DNA of 64,000 nt from Iris pallida (GCA_029216955.1 JANAVB010004137.1:87657-151656), one strand, 5' to 3'; positions 1 to 12,048 are shown, counted from the first letter of the stretch. Numbers and translations: made by a program. The notes: generated by a model from the sequence alone, not told the origin.

Positions 1-555
1 CGTTCTGTTCTTCCTCTCCGCTACTCCGTTGGATTGAGGAGAATATGGAGCAGTAGTCTCGCATATGATTCCATGTTCTTTGCAGAACGATGCGAATTCA
101 TGAGACTTGTACTCCCCACCTCGATCACTTCTTAACCTCTTGAGTTGTTGTCCAGTCTGCCGTTCAGCTTCGGCCCTGAACTCTCTGAACTTCTCGAAGG
201 CTTCGTCTTTAGACTTGAGCAAGTAGACGAACGCGTATTTTGAGAAATCGTCGATGAAGGTTATGAAATACTTCATCCCAGCCTTCGTAGAGAAATGTTT
301 GAAGTCACAGATATCGGAGTGCACCAACTCCAGAAGATCTGTGCTTCGATTGACCCGATGAAAGGGTTTCCTTGTGATCTTCGTCTGAGCACACACCTCA
401 CACTTCTCCACCTTACCCCCACATTTGGAGATAAGTCCTAGACTAGATATTTTGTTAATTCTTTTACAATGAACATGTCCTAGTCTATTATGCCACAACT
501 CAAGAGAATAATCAGAAAATGCAACTGCATTAATGTCTTCAAACTGGTTAACAAG
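1..555 (-). pseudogene. Ty1/copia integrase region (partial)
   Basis: Read on the minus strand, this continues the reading frame of the gag-protease block at 556-1821 after a single TAG at 556-558. The translation shows the GAG-pre-integrase zinc finger (LWHNRLGH, then CEVC), followed by the integrase core: first Asp in LVHSDICD, second Asp in LRSDRGGEY, and the Glu segment SNGVAERKNR at the window edge. Spacing and motifs are those of plant copia integrases, which insert element cDNA into nuclear DNA. Reverse transcriptase and RNase H would lie beyond position 1 and are not in the window. Apart from the TAG I saw no frameshift here. The family assignment is firm; the clade (Tork-like) is an inference from the gag side. 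Confidence 0.88.
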
Positions 556-1821
556 CTAAATTTTAAACATGCCTTCGGTTTGATAAGCCTTCCCGAAGTA
601 TGTTCCTTTCTTGGACATCACCATCTGACCAGCATTGATGTCCATCCTCAAGCCTGCGTTGCAGAGCAGGCTCCCAGAGATCAGGTTCTTGGCAATCGCC
701 GGAACATGCTTCACACCTTGAAGCGTCAGAGTGTTCCCAGAAGTGAGTTTCAGTTCCACGGTCCCGATCCCCAGAACTTCAGCTTGGGACTGGTTCGCCA
801 TGACAACCTTCTCAGATATCGGCTGGTACGTGACGAACCATTCCTTGCCTGAACAGACATGGCAAGTCACTCCAGTGTTTATCCACCAGTCAGAGTCAAC
901 CCCCACAGTTGTGACCTGTCCGATCATAGCAACAACGTTAGAAACCAATGAAACCTTATTAGGCTCACCTTTCTCTGATTGTTTAGGCTTAGATCTGCAT
1001 TCACTCTTGTAGTGGCCTTTCTTGCCACAATTGTAACAAGTCACGTGGGACTTAGTCTTCTGTTGCTTGAAAGAAGGACCCTTCACTTTTAGATTAGCGA
1101 AGTCCTTCTTCTTGGGATGAGAAGCCGCCTGCTTCCCCTTGGAATCTCTCGTCTGCACAAGATTGGCTTTAGCCAACTGTTTGGACAGAGTGTCCACCTT
1201 CTGTTGAGAACGCATCTCGTCCTCAACATGGATCTCTTGAAGTAGATCTCCCAAGCTAATGTCTAGCTTCTTTCTGTGCATCCTTGCATAGAAGGTACTC
1301 CATCCAGCAGGAAGTTTTGAGACGATCCCTCCGACGACAAACTTGTTGTGAAGGGGCATCTCTTCGTCTTCCAGTTTCTGACGCAGCTTCAGAAATTCCT
1401 TCACCTGTGGCAGTATGGACTTTTCGTCCTCAAAGAGCAATTTGTGATATTTTTTAACCACAAATATTTTGCTCCTGTTCTTATCTTCTTCATACAGATT
1501 TTCCACAGACTTCCATATGTCTCTGGCAAGTTCCTTCTTTGAGTAGGATTCTGCCAGGGAGTCCTCCATAGCATTCAGGATGAGAAGCCTGCAGATGCTA
1601 TTTTCCCTTCTCCACTTGGCCTGGAGTTTGGTAGCCGCGTTGATGGCGGCAGTAGATCCAGTGTCTGGAACAGAGGGTTCTTCCTCCAACAGAACATGAT
1701 CAACGTCTTTCAGTTGAAGAGTTAGGTACACCTTTCTCTTCCAGACTTGATAGTGCTCTCCATCGAACTTTTCCAACTTACAGAAGTCCGATTGGAGGAG
1801 CGAAGCATTAATATTTTCCAT
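556..1821 (-). pseudogene. Ty1/copia gag and protease block
   Basis: A 421-residue open frame with the copia-type gag domain (UBN2 family, about residues 20-210), a basic linker, a CCHC zinc knuckle (CYNCGKKGHYKSEC, C262 to C275) and then the aspartic protease. The protease active site reads WWINTGVTCHVC around residues 312-323, where plant copia proteases normally have D-S/T-G; Asp is Asn here, so the enzyme is predicted dead. The frame ends at a TAG (556-558), but the next codons continue directly into pre-integrase sequence, so this is one interrupted polyprotein. The ATG at 1821 is the natural gag start: it follows the leader and opens with MENINASLLQ. Not expected to be functional. Confidence 0.9.
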
Positions 1822-1849
1822 CTATACGGATCTTGCTTTGAGATTGTTA

Positions 1850-2757
1850 TTCCCGGGGCTTGATCAAAGATGAAAAACAGATGCAATCGAGATCTAAGAT
1901 GTCCCACAAAACTTTGCAGTGATCAAACTCAAGATCTACGACGGTTCAAAATATCAAATAGCCAAATTACAATCTGAAGGAGGGAAAAAGAGAAGAGAAG
2001 ATCTCTCGTTCTTCCTTGCAAACGTGTTGCAATTGGGACAGAACGAGTTACAATAAAACTAGAGAGAGATGAGAAGAAGAACAATGCTGGGGTGTCAAAA
2101 CACCGTTGCTCAAAGCAAGATTCGCCCCACACGATCTGCTTCCAGGAACCAGCAAGTTGAAGAACTTGTGGAACGCTCGAAGTCACCTCTGTTCAGACTC
2201 CTCGGATGGACTTGCAATGGCGGCAGCAACTCTCTCTCTCTTTCTCCTTTTCTAACTTGTAATTTTCGTAGTCATCACAAAGGAGGCCAGAAGAGAGTAT
2301 TTATAGAGAGAGGGTGGAAACCCTAACCGTCTCTTCAGTTATGGAAAGATTGAATCAAATCTCAAAAGATAGCAACGAGATTTAATTCAAATCCTACGAA
2401 ATTAATTCAAATCCCACAAAGATAGGATCTGAATAAATTCAAATCCCACAAAGATAGGATCTGATTTAATTGCATTGATTCAGCCTTTCCATAACTGATT
2501 TGTAATCTGCACAGTCAGCGGATCCCTCCATACGGCAGCAGCAGCAGCCTGGCCGCATGAGCCGTATGGACCGCATGAGCCAACAAAACGCCACATTACG
2601 CCTCATGAGCCCATGAGCCCATGAGCCCGTGTCCGAGTCCGAATCGCTAAGTCCCTTTGGGGCTTAGCTCCAAATGGAATTAATCCTAGAGAATGACAAA
2701 AGCATTAATGCATAATCCTTGGAGCCTTATTCTTACCTCCGTGTAAAATCTCCCACA
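1850..2757 (-). repeat. Probable 5' LTR and leader of the left copia element
   Basis: This non-coding stretch lies upstream of the minus-strand gag and carries a TATA box. Read on the minus strand it could begin with TGTGGGAGATTTTACACGG (2757 downward). It runs to a decayed primer-binding-like segment near 1850-1875, where GATCAAGCCCCGGG stands about where copia elements have TGGTATCAGAGCC. It contains two copies of a unit of about 31 bp (2404-2465, AATCCCACAAAGATAGGATC) and three copies of a 10-mer (CATGAGCCCA, 2604-2632). The other LTR is outside the window, so both borders are estimates. Confidence 0.45.
2298..2306 (-). promoter_or_regulatory. TATA box of the left copia LTR
   Basis: The minus strand reads CTATAAATA, followed downstream by CTCTCTTCTGGCC and a pyrimidine-rich leader. 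It lies about 475 bp upstream of the gag ATG, within the region called LTR, as expected for an LTR promoter. Confidence 0.55.
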
Positions 2758-5700
2758 TGGTTCCTCCTTAGGGTCACCACCCCATGTGCATCTCTCAACA
2801 ATACACCTAAGTATATATGTTGAGATAACTCATGGTGCATTTCCGATGTGGGACTAAAATTCACAAGGCATGTTGAGAGCAAGCTCTCTCCATGTAAAGA
2901 AAGCACCAACATTATATTCATTTTAGTTGTTTAAATACAAGAAAAATTCTTGAGTAATTGGCAAGAAAGATTATTTTTCTTTCTTTCTTTCTAGTATACT
3001 CCTGGCATGGGATAACATGGAAATTAAACTAGAGGTACTACTAACTTGAACAATTTGATTGGGTCATTTCAAATAATATTTTCTTTATATATACGAATTA
3101 AAGCATCTAAAGATTCTTTTGTTTCTATTTCTTATCTTAATATTCATATTGTCTTAAACTCTAGATAAAATATATGCAATATTGTAAAATAATTCTAAAA
3201 ATTCAAATATTGAAGTAACAAGTAACAAATCATTATCAATTAATTGCTAAGTACTACTTGCAATAATTTATTGTATATAACATGTTTATATTTAAGACAT
3301 GATTTTAACACCAAATATGTAGAATTTTATCTACATGATACATCCTTAACAAATCTACTATATCTTAAATTATATTGTGCACACAACGTTTTAAACTCCT
3401 AGTTGACTACTTGGTGAAGTGTTTAAACTAATTAGATATGTTCTAACATTTTCTAAATTCACTTCAAAAATTGAAGAAATTCTTGTATAATTAAATTAAC
3501 AATATGGCAAAAACATCTTACAAGAAAAAATGACCCTTCTAATATAGGCACAAATTACGATCTCAAAATATTGATACAAAACTTATTACTACTAGCATTA
3601 TCAAAAGAAATTGAAAAACATATTCACGTAAAACTTGTAACATTGCTCATCTGATTCAAACTCAAGTGTGCAGAAATTTCAATTATCCTAGACAAAGAAT
3701 TCATTTCTATAAACTCATTTCGCAACCACCAAATATGTTGTGACACAAACAAAAGGATAATTTTGTTTACAGCTCCATATATCCGAAGTTAAAGAAAATT
3801 TACTAATATTTTCAAAACTTTGTTTCAAAGTTCTTTTTTCAAATATTTTAGAAACTTCTGCTCTAGTACTAGATTTATCAATTTAGTAAAACAGGGATAG
3901 TTCACTCTCACTAAATGTGAAAGGTTTTTCATTATAAATAACATATTTTAAGTTAAGTCGGTTTTGTTACAAGCAACCGAATAAGTAAATAATGAAGATC
4001 CTTGAGGATGGTGCTTAATTGTGTTTGTCTAGCTTCAGTTGTGTCATTACCATAACAATAATTATAGTGTCTCTTCTAAACTCATGTGCTGTCATTTTTT
4101 TTCATTTAATAATTTTTTGACATCACTTGCATTGTGTACCTCTAGGTATTGAATTTATTTTTTTGCTGCGATCTAAGACTTAATTTAATAAAATACTCCC
4201 ATAAAATCGATCTTGTTCTAGTATTAATACTTCAATTTTGGGAGGTGACATTTATGTTAGTGGTTGTTCGTTTTCTACATGATAAGGATAATAATTATTA
4301 TCAAAAACATAATAAACATTGCGTCAATGTTTCAAAAAATTATGGAAGTGTTGGCTATAAACTAGTAGAATCACTAGGATCTATACTGTATATTTAAAAT
4401 AAATTTGTAAATAAAAAAATTAATATCAAAATTAACAATATATAATATAATCTAAAAAAATACTTAAACCTCAACATAATTTTCTCCAAAGTCAGATGAA
4501 GAATTGCTGCAGCTTGGTGGTGGTCGACCAAGTTGAAGCCGTCAAATTTAATATATTCTTGCAATATTTCTTATATTTCAATCTCCAACTATTAGCTAAT
4601 TCACCGAGTGGAAGAAAATATTTATGGTAAGTATTATAAGAGGAAAAAAAATTTGTGATAAATTTGGATGAACTAAACTATATTTATAGAAAAAAAAATC
4701 AGTGCCAAACGACCACAAATAACCTTATAATATAACTGTTATAGGAGTATTTTAGTAATTTTCAGCAAAATGATCAAAATTCGCATATTAACATTTAGAA
4801 ACGGTTAGAAAATAGAAATATTTTGGTAAAAGAAATTATCCCCACTAAAGGACCAAAATACCCTCAAATATGGCTGTTGGAGGATCTTTTTTTTTCCAAA
4901 TACCACTCCGATCGTTTTAGTAACAGTTAGTAGGGGGAGTTAAATAGTAAAACACACCCAAACGAAGGGTAGGGGTGGAGAGCAATCAATCGATTCTTTT
5001 GGACCGAACCAAAATTTTCAAAAATTGAAATAAATCAAACTAAGTTACAGACAATCGAAATTGAACCATATTTGTACAAAATCGAACTGAACTGAACAAA
5101 CAAAATTGGTTCGGTTGGGCCAATGTGCCTTAGATAAGAGGATTGATTTCACATGAGAGTCACAAAATGTTTAGTAAAAAATCATTGGATGCATAATTTT
5201 AGTAATTTTTTTGACAAATTCATTGAATGTTTTAAACATCATGATATATCCTCATGAAAGTAGTAAGATAAGTCTGTAGTTATGCTTGGGCATCGACTAA
5301 AGTTAACAAAAATTCTAAAGCTTCGAATGAGACTGAATATTCAAAAAGTAGGAATGATCTGAATAGAATGTTATTCAAAACTTGATCAAACTGCTTGGGC
5401 ATCGACCTAGAAAGAATTCAAACAAGATTCATCATTTATGAGAAGTATGATTAATGACTCAATCGTAGACTTTATTTATTCTTAACGATAATCAAGAGCC
5501 GAAGTTGTTTACAAACCCTATCATGAGTTGATATAATCCGTAACTAAAGAAGGAAAACACTGTTTCCAGCTTTACTACACAGTTTTGCAGTATTGATTGA
5601 TGTTGATACGTATTGGTCTTCAAATGTCCTGATTCGAATACGGTCCATTATTGATACCGGCCAATAGTTATGTGTTGGGGGTCTCTTTCGTGATTAATTT

Positions 5701-5827
5701 GGTAGGAAAATTTTAAATGAAAGAGAGAACCGAAAAATAATGTCAACATAATGATTTGGTTGTGTTGAAGATCGACAATGTTACAATATGTCGATAACAC
5801 TTTGTAATATATCTAAATGATAGTAAA
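2758..5827. other. AT-rich spacer with no recognised gene
   Basis: About 3 kb of AT-rich DNA. No open frame longer than about 80 codons looks coding, and no RNA gene was recognised. The segment at 2780-2920 includes GATGTGGGACTAAAATTCAC, which resembles dispersed plant repeats, but no element could be delimited. Confidence 0.6.
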
Positions 5828-7138
5828 TGTCAAGAACCGCACCCGGATATTCGGACACGAGTACATGGGTCATGCTCAGCCTATGCCGCATAATCGACGG
5901 TAGAACGCTGTCAAGTACCCAATAAATCTCTACAACATCTACATGATCCATAATCATAATGTACTCCAATCACATCACAAACAACTAAGAAAGATATAAA
6001 ATAGAAACAATATCGATAACTCTGACACAACAAAAGTCTACAAATGAATATACATGAACAGAATGTATCAGAGACAAATCTGATAACGAAACATAAATCA
6101 AAATACAATCTGAGTAAAAGATAATGGCCTAGAGCTCTCCATTGGTCAACTCTCGATCTAAAGTGCATCATGACCTGTCATCATGAAGTCCAGGGTGTGG
6201 AGCATAATATTAACTAAATATAGTTATCAATTCAGGATTGGAACGAGCACATCACTAACAGTTTCCAGTAAATGATAAAGATCATGCAACAGTAAATAGA
6301 GAGAATATATGAGAATAAGTAACATGAAAGTAGCATGGCATGGTAAAATTGTAAACTACAGCAAGAAAGAGTAAAGCAGGTTATATCATGTACAAAAGTC
6401 AAGAATCTATACTAGCTATGTGAGTAAGTACTGGCTTTGACATGTGGCCGGCTTGGGAACTTACACATGGTCTACTGGCCTGGTTAATCATATGTGAGGT
6501 GCATGATTAACACTCACAAGGAACTAAACATACACAAGGAGGGTATTGACCACATATCTACACTACTACTCTCCGCCACTGACTGATATAGTGGATCCAT
6601 CCATGACACGTTATGACTCGGATTCTCTGAGAAAGTCGCGAGCCTTCACAGGAATCGTGTCTATGCATTGCACAATAACAAGGACAAGGCTCGCACAAGA
6701 TATACCAAGAAATACAAGGAATAATATTTCTCATGACGGGATCTAGACAAATACCAATCCGTGTGACCAACGTGGCAAGAAATCAAAGATATCTACACTA
6801 AATACACGAAACATAGAAAATAACATAAACGAAAAATTATCAGAGAATGTACTCGCCTGAAATGGTTGGAGTCAACATGCGCAACACGAACGTGTTAGGC
6901 ACGATACTATGCTCCACAAGATGGTCCCAAACGACGGCACAGGCGGTTCTATTGAGTCCACAATGGTCCAAATAGCCTAGTTAGGTATATAGAAGCCCAA
7001 AATTAGAGTTGGTACGATAATCGGGTCAAGAAAAGGAAACGACTATAATAGTCATGATTATCGAATTTCAGGCAAAGAGAATTACTATACACATATAACA
7101 AATTTTGGAAAAGTTACAACACTACTTTAGGTTGCTAA

Positions 7139-7145
<7 letters not shown>

Positions 7146-7211
<66 letters not shown>
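7146..7211. repeat. (AT)n microsatellite in the left LTR of C
   Basis: About 33 uninterrupted AT dinucleotides, at the same LTR position as the much longer AT tracts at 18949-19424. Confidence 0.95.
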
Positions 7212-7214
<3 letters not shown>

Positions 7215-7516
7215 TACTACATTCCTAGAAAATTAATTATCGTCCTGGTGGTGGCGATGGGAGATTGTGGAGTGGTGATGGAGGTGGTGCGGCCAGTTGG
7301 TCAGAGTGATTGGGCCCGGGGTTGGCCGAAGTTGGGGAGGGATGCGCTGTAGTGGTGTCGGGAGCCTTTGGGAAGGGTGCTGGCCGAGTTGGTCGGGGAC
7401 TTGATTTGCTGGTGGTGATGGTTGTGCTTAGGCAAAAAATTGGTGGCTGCTACAGTGGCGACTAGGGGGAAAATTTAGGTTTAGGAATTTGTGATGATGT
7501 GACTTGGGAATATGTG

Positions 7517-7527
7517 CATATATATAG
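7517..7527 (-). promoter_or_regulatory. Candidate TATA box of the C LTR
   Basis: The minus strand reads CCCCTATATATATGCAC, preceded by GTTTCCCACT. The same arrangement (CCCTATATATAGGGGAG) is found in the LTR of element D at 55277-55290, which supports a promoter role. Confidence 0.5.
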
Positions 7528-7981
7528 GGGAGTGGGAAACCCTAATGGAAAAATGTAAATGTAATAGTAATTAGGAATTTAGTGAAAAACTAAAACTAAC
7601 ACTAACATTATTACCATCTTTTTTTTATTTAATTTGTACTAAATAAATACTAACCATTAATTAATTTATTAGTTTCTAATTACTACTAATTTCTAGCTAA
7701 TTATAATTTAGCTATCAACCATCAAAGTCGTAGCCCACAATCCAAGCCTAGGCTTGGTAGGCTAGGATCACGATCAATATGGTCTAAATCCAAAACGAGA
7801 GAAAACATAATAACTCAAAATAATCATATCTATAAGTTTTTAAATAAGTATTTATCAGTGATAAAACATTTTTAATTTTAAAAATAACATTTTGACCGAT
7901 TATTTCGTATACAAATAAATATTTATATCCGATGAAAATTCTGATAAAAATTCTTAGACAGAATGTCATTTAATTAATATA

Positions 7982-8241
7982 GTGCTAATTAGAGTTTAGA
8001 CCCTAGATTTTATACCATCTTAGACTTTAGGCCCTAACATGTCCAATTAGAAAGTTTAGGCCCTGGATTTTCAATCTTTCCTATTATACCCTCCATTTTA
8101 TATTTAAAAAAATAATCTCATGCATTGGGAGGAAGGGTATAATGGAAAAAAAATATTCAGGGTCCAAACTTTCTAATTGGACATGTTAGGGCTTAAACTC
8201 TATGTTAGTATAAAACCCAGGGTCTAAACACTAATTAGCCC
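7982..8241. mobile_element. Foldback MITE of Mutator (MULE) type
   Basis: A 260-bp element made almost wholly of two inverted arms of about 110 bp (7982-8095 and 8128-8241). The termini are GTGCTAATTAG and, on the other strand, GGGCTAATTAG. It is flanked by a perfect 9-bp direct repeat ATTAATATA (7973-7981 and 8242-8250). Long arms with a 9-bp target duplication are the signature of Mutator-like MITEs. It sits inside the left LTR of element C, so it inserted later. There is no coding capacity; movement would need a MULE transposase elsewhere. Confidence 0.88.
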
Positions 8242-8409
8242 ATTAATATAATATAGTTTTTCAAACCAAAGTCTCAAATACTGATAGCAGGTTACGATCG
8301 AAAATAAATGTAGCACTAGAATTCATGATTTTCAAAGATTCAAAAGTTTCAGAGATTTGAAAAGTACAAAAATTTCAAAAATCCAAGAAATCGATTAACG
8401 GAGGTTACA

Positions 8410-8450
8410 AATATATCCTCCTTAAAGAAATTTTGTCCTCGAAATTTAAG
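8410..8450 (-). other. Polypurine tract and conserved 3' block of element C
   Basis: On the minus strand the block reads AAATTTCGAGGACAAAATTT, then CTTTAAGGAGG, directly before the LTR start TGTAACCTCC. A nearly identical block precedes the 3' LTR of elements A (35389), B (42620) and D (55958), and is typical of Tekay/Del-type gypsy elements. Confidence 0.7.
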
Positions 8451-8592
8451 GTAGGCAGAGGGATCAAAACACGATAGAGAGTTTAGTCGATAACCTAGGT
8501 ACGATCGAAGAACGATGACTGGACGCGGTTACGATAATTAAGTTCAAAATAACTTTGGCACGATTAGCGATTTTGGCACGATATAATCGAAA

Positions 8593-9382
8593 TATTGGGA
8601 AAGAAACGCGGAAACCTTTCCCCAAACCGGAGAGTACCTGCGAGAGGACCGAGCAATACAACGTACGAACCCAAAAACAACCACACAAAACAATCCATGC
8701 AGACATAGAGAATTTTTGACGTGGAAAACCCTTGCGGAAAAAACCACGGGACGATCGGAGTCCAACCCTGAGAAGCCTCCACTAATGGAATAGAAGAATT
8801 ACACCCTCTACAAACTCCTCCCGATCCAAATCGGATTCCCACAACACTCAGAAGTAAGAACAATAATTACAAGGCTACGAAGAGCGAAAAAGACGAGTAA
8901 AGATTACCCGAACACGATCTCCTTCGAAAAATGACCTTCAATCCTCCGTCTTCTCTCCCGAAGTTGTAATGGCACTCTTGCCTCCTTCCTCTCTTTCTTG
9001 TGTTACGTTGCATTATGCATTAGGGTTTGGAAATCCCAACTTAACTCTCCAATCCCGCAACCAACCTGGACCGTTGGATTAGATCCAGTGGTGAAAAGTC
9101 ACCCAAAAATCCGCTTCAGCCCCCGACGACACAGAGTTCGGCCAGAACTCTGTGTCGGGCAACCAGCACTGGCCGACCCAATTCTGGAATAGGGAGGCAG
9201 AGTTCGGCCAGAACTCTGCCTGGGGCAGAGTTCGGCCCGAACTCGGCCCCCCTGCTTCCAGCAGCTCCCTTTAGCTCCATCAGCAATCCCGTTTCCTTCC
9301 CGAGCTTCTTCGACACACGAACGGCGCTCGTCGCACTCCGGGGTCTTCTCCTCATAGGTTGGGAACCCCACCCACTCTAACA
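8593..9382 (-). repeat. Left (3') LTR of the nested copia element
   Basis: On the plus strand it starts TATTGGGAAAG and ends CACTCTAACA; the right copy starts TGTTGGGAAAG, so the canonical TG is mutated here. It carries hairpin-forming motifs at 9127-9157 and 9195-9240. Confidence 0.93.
9127..9157. repeat. Perfect 13-bp hairpin in the copia LTR
   Basis: The arms CGACACAGAGTTC and GAACTCTGTGTCG are perfectly complementary around GGCCA. The same hairpin is present in the right LTR at 14024-14054. A second, related hairpin (GGCAGAGTTC/GAACTCTGCC) follows near 9195-9220 in the left LTR only. Confidence 0.85.
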
Positions 9383-9396
9383 ATTCTCTCCCTTCA
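9383..9396 (-). other. Polypurine tract of the nested copia element
   Basis: The minus strand reads GAAGGGAGAGAAT directly before the LTR start, the expected plus-strand priming site for a copia element. Confidence 0.75.
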
Positions 9397-9399
9397 CAA

Positions 9400-9951
9400 C
9401 TATGGGGAGGATGTCGTCATCCCGATGACCTGCCTGCAGTACTCAAACTTCCCCCTTGGTAGAATCTTCGTGAACATATCAGCTCCGTTGTCATCTGTAT
9501 AAACCTTCTCAAGCTCCGCGTCCTTCTTCTCAACCATATCCCGTATCCAATGATACCGAGTCTCGATGTGTTTGGACCGGCTATGAAACGTCTGATTCTT
9601 CACAAGATGAATAGCACTCTGACTGTCGCAAAGCAAAGTATACTGCTCTTGCTTCAGTCCCATTTCCTGCAGCAGCTTCTTCATCCACAGTAACTCCTTG
9701 CAAGCCTCCGTCACCGTAATGTACTCTGCCTCTGTCGTCGACAAGGCAACACACTTTTGCAACCGCGACTGCCACGACACTGCTCCTCCCGCAAACATCA
9801 TCACGTAGCCTGAAGTCGATCGCCTCGTGTCTACATCTCCAGCCATATCAGCGTCGGTATACCCAACCAGCTTCGGCTCGTCACCACCAAAGGAAAGTCT
9901 CCAACCAGCAGTGTCCTGAAGATATCGTAGAATCCACTTGACCGCACTCTA
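9400..9951 (-). pseudogene. Copia RNase H region
   Basis: The translation shows the plant copia RNase H: DADMAGDVDTRRSTSGYV, then SWQSRLQKCVALSTTEAEY, then LCDSQSAIHLVKN, and the C-terminal HIETRYHWIRD and DMFTK motifs, ending in a normal terminator at 9400. The metal-binding acidic residues appear present. It is separated from the RT block by a TAG at 9949-9951 that falls at a conserved Trp position, a single G-to-A change. This domain removes RNA from the RNA:DNA hybrid during reverse transcription. Confidence 0.88.
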
Positions 9952-10572
9952 ATGTACCCTTCCAGGATTTGAAAGATACCTGCTAACCGTACCAACTGTA
10001 TGAGCAATATCTGGCCTCGTACACACCATAGCATACATAAGGCTCCCCACAGCTGAGGCATATGGAATCCGCTCCATATCTTCTTTTTTGTCCTCGGTAG
10101 ATGGACACTGCTCCTCAGTGAGCTTAAAGTGAGCCGCAAGAGGGAAACTCACTTTCTTCGACCCGTCCATCCCGAAATGCTGAAGTACCCGGTGAATGTA
10201 CTTCGTTTGGGACAAGTGTAGCAGCTTGGACTCTCTCTCCCGGCTGATCTCCATCCCAAGAGTAGTCTTCGCTGCGCCCAAATCCTTCATAGAGAAGGCC
10301 GCGCCCAGTTGGCGCTTCAGCTCCGCTATCCTAGTGGCATTCCGACCCACTAATAGCATATCATCAACATAGAGCAATAAGATGATAAAATCATCATCGA
10401 CAAAATATCTCACAAATACACAGTGATCCGACGTCGTTTGTGCATAACCATACTCCCCCATAAACGACTCGAACTTCCTGTACCACTGCCTTGGAGCCTG
10501 CTTCAGACCATACAAGCTCTTCCTCAACCGGCAGACCAAATGTGACTTGCCCTTCTCACAGAATCCCTCCGG
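9952..10572 (-). pseudogene. Copia reverse transcriptase, C-terminal part
   Basis: In frame with the block upstream after the TAG at 10573-10575. It contains LRKSLYGLKQAPRQWY and the catalytic motif LLLYVDDMLLVG with both aspartates intact, then the connection to RNase H (YASAVGSLMYAMVCTRPDI). It is bounded by nonsense codons on both sides, so it is a fragment of an interrupted polyprotein. Confidence 0.9.
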
Positions 10573-12048
10573 CTACTCCATGTACAACTCCTCCTCAAAA
10601 TCACCGTGGAAGAATACCGTCTTCACGTCCATCTGCTCGACCTCCAAGTCGAGACTGGCTGCTAATGCTAGCACCACCCGAATAGACGAATGCTTGACGA
10701 CAGGCGAAAAGATCTTATCATAATCCACGCCTTTCTGCTGACCGTAGCCTTTAACTACCAGCCTCGCTTTGTATCGAGGGCGAGTAGCATCATCCGTCTG
10801 CTTCACTCTAAACACCCATCGATTCTTCAAAGCCTTTTTGCCCTTTGGCAACCGCACCAGATCATAAGTGGAATTGGTGTGCAAGGAACTCATCTCCTCC
10901 TGCATAGCCTTCATCCACTCCTGCCTGTGTTCGTCTTCCATAGCCTCTACAAAACTTTCGGGCTCTCTTCCGTCAGTCAATAGCACATACTCATCTGGTG
11001 AGTATCTCGTAGATGGTCGACGATCCCTGTCACTCCTCCTCAGTGGAGCTACTGGTGCTGACTGTATACCAACAGCCTCCTCCCCTTCAGAAACTGCCTC
11101 CCCGGTATGCTCATCCTCCTGAGGGATACCCTGACCAGCATCAGCAGGCTGATGATCAAGGTTGGGAGCAACTCCATGTACCGGCTCCCCCATAACTGGA
11201 TCCTCTGCGATGTCCTCTGGAAACTGCTCGAAGCAAAATGACTCTAACTCAGGCAATTCCTCAGCCTCAGAAGGCGTCTCAAAATCCTGAGTGTTGGTCA
11301 TGGTCTGATCCTCGACGAACACCACGTCCCTGCTTCTGTAGAGCTTTCTTCCCACCGGGTCGTAGAGTCTATAGCCAAACTCATCCCGACCGTAGCCGAC
11401 AAAGACGCATCGCCTCGTTTTCGGCTCAAGTTTGGTCCTCTCGTCCTTCGGTACATGTACGAAGGCCTTACAACCAAACGCCCGTAGGTGATTGTATGAC
11501 GGCTCTTTGCCGTACCATACTTTGTCAGGCACATCACCCTGCAAAGGAGCACTAGGAGACAAATTAATAACATAAGCAGCTGTGAGAAGAGCCTCACCCC
11601 AATAACTGCCCGGCAAGTTTGCTTCTGACAGCAAACATCGCACCCTCTCCATCAGTATCCTGTTCATGCGCTCTGCTACACCATTGAGCTGAGGTGTCTT
11701 GTGCGGAGTCTTCTGGTGTCGTATCCCTTGCTCTCTGCAATACGTATCAAAGGGACCGATGTATTCGCCGCCATTGTCGGACCGAACACACAACAACTTC
11801 TTGTCCGTCTCCCTTTCAACAGAGGCCTGAAACTCCTTGAAAGTAGGCAGCACCTGATCCTTGGTCTTTAAGGCATAGACCCAAACCTTCCTGGAACAGT
11901 CATCAATAAAGGTTACAAAGTAAGAAGTACCACCAAGAGATTTTACCTTCATAGGCCCGCAGACATCCGAGTGAATCAACTCGAGCAACGCCGGCTTCCT
12001 CGAACTTGGGTGAATTTGGAAAGACACCCTGTTTTGCAGTGCGTGCAC
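10573..12048 (-). pseudogene. Copia integrase and N-terminal reverse transcriptase
   Basis: A 491-codon open frame. The integrase core is complete: Asp in LIHSDVCGPM, Asp in VRSDNGGEY and Glu in LNGVAERMNR. It is followed by the linker (RRSDRDRRPSTRYSPDEYVL) and the start of the RT palm (KNRWVFRVKQ, MDVKTVFFHGDFEEELYME). It ends at a TAG in the position of a conserved Gln. Relative to the gag frame it is shifted; the break lies near 12020-12045, between the pre-integrase Cys pair and the integrase core. Confidence 0.93.

Larger units (their letters stand above)
5828..8409 (-). repeat. Left (3') LTR of element C
   Basis: It starts TGTCAAGAACCGCACCC and ends GGAGGTTACA on the plus strand, and its first 1.4 kb aligns with 17685-18960. 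After the AT microsatellite the sequence jumps at TTAATTATCGT|CCTGGTGG (about 7242), lacking about 1.2 kb present in the right LTR (about 19452-20638). The part from about 7391 to 8409 has no counterpart in the truncated right copy. It carries a MITE at 7982-8241. Confidence 0.8.

Noticed and set aside
2780..2920. Possible Cassandra-type TRIM, suggested by TGTTGAGAG-like sequence
   Set aside because: I found no 5S rRNA promoter motif and no paired LTR.
6546..6770. Frames on both strands repeated at 18405-18593 (similar translations)
   Set aside because: The similarity comes from these being the two LTRs of element C; the frames are not otherwise conserved or domain-bearing.
11013..11597. Plus-strand frames opposite the copia integrase/RT
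   Set aside because: They are antisense shadows of a clearly coding minus-strand frame and contain no domain.
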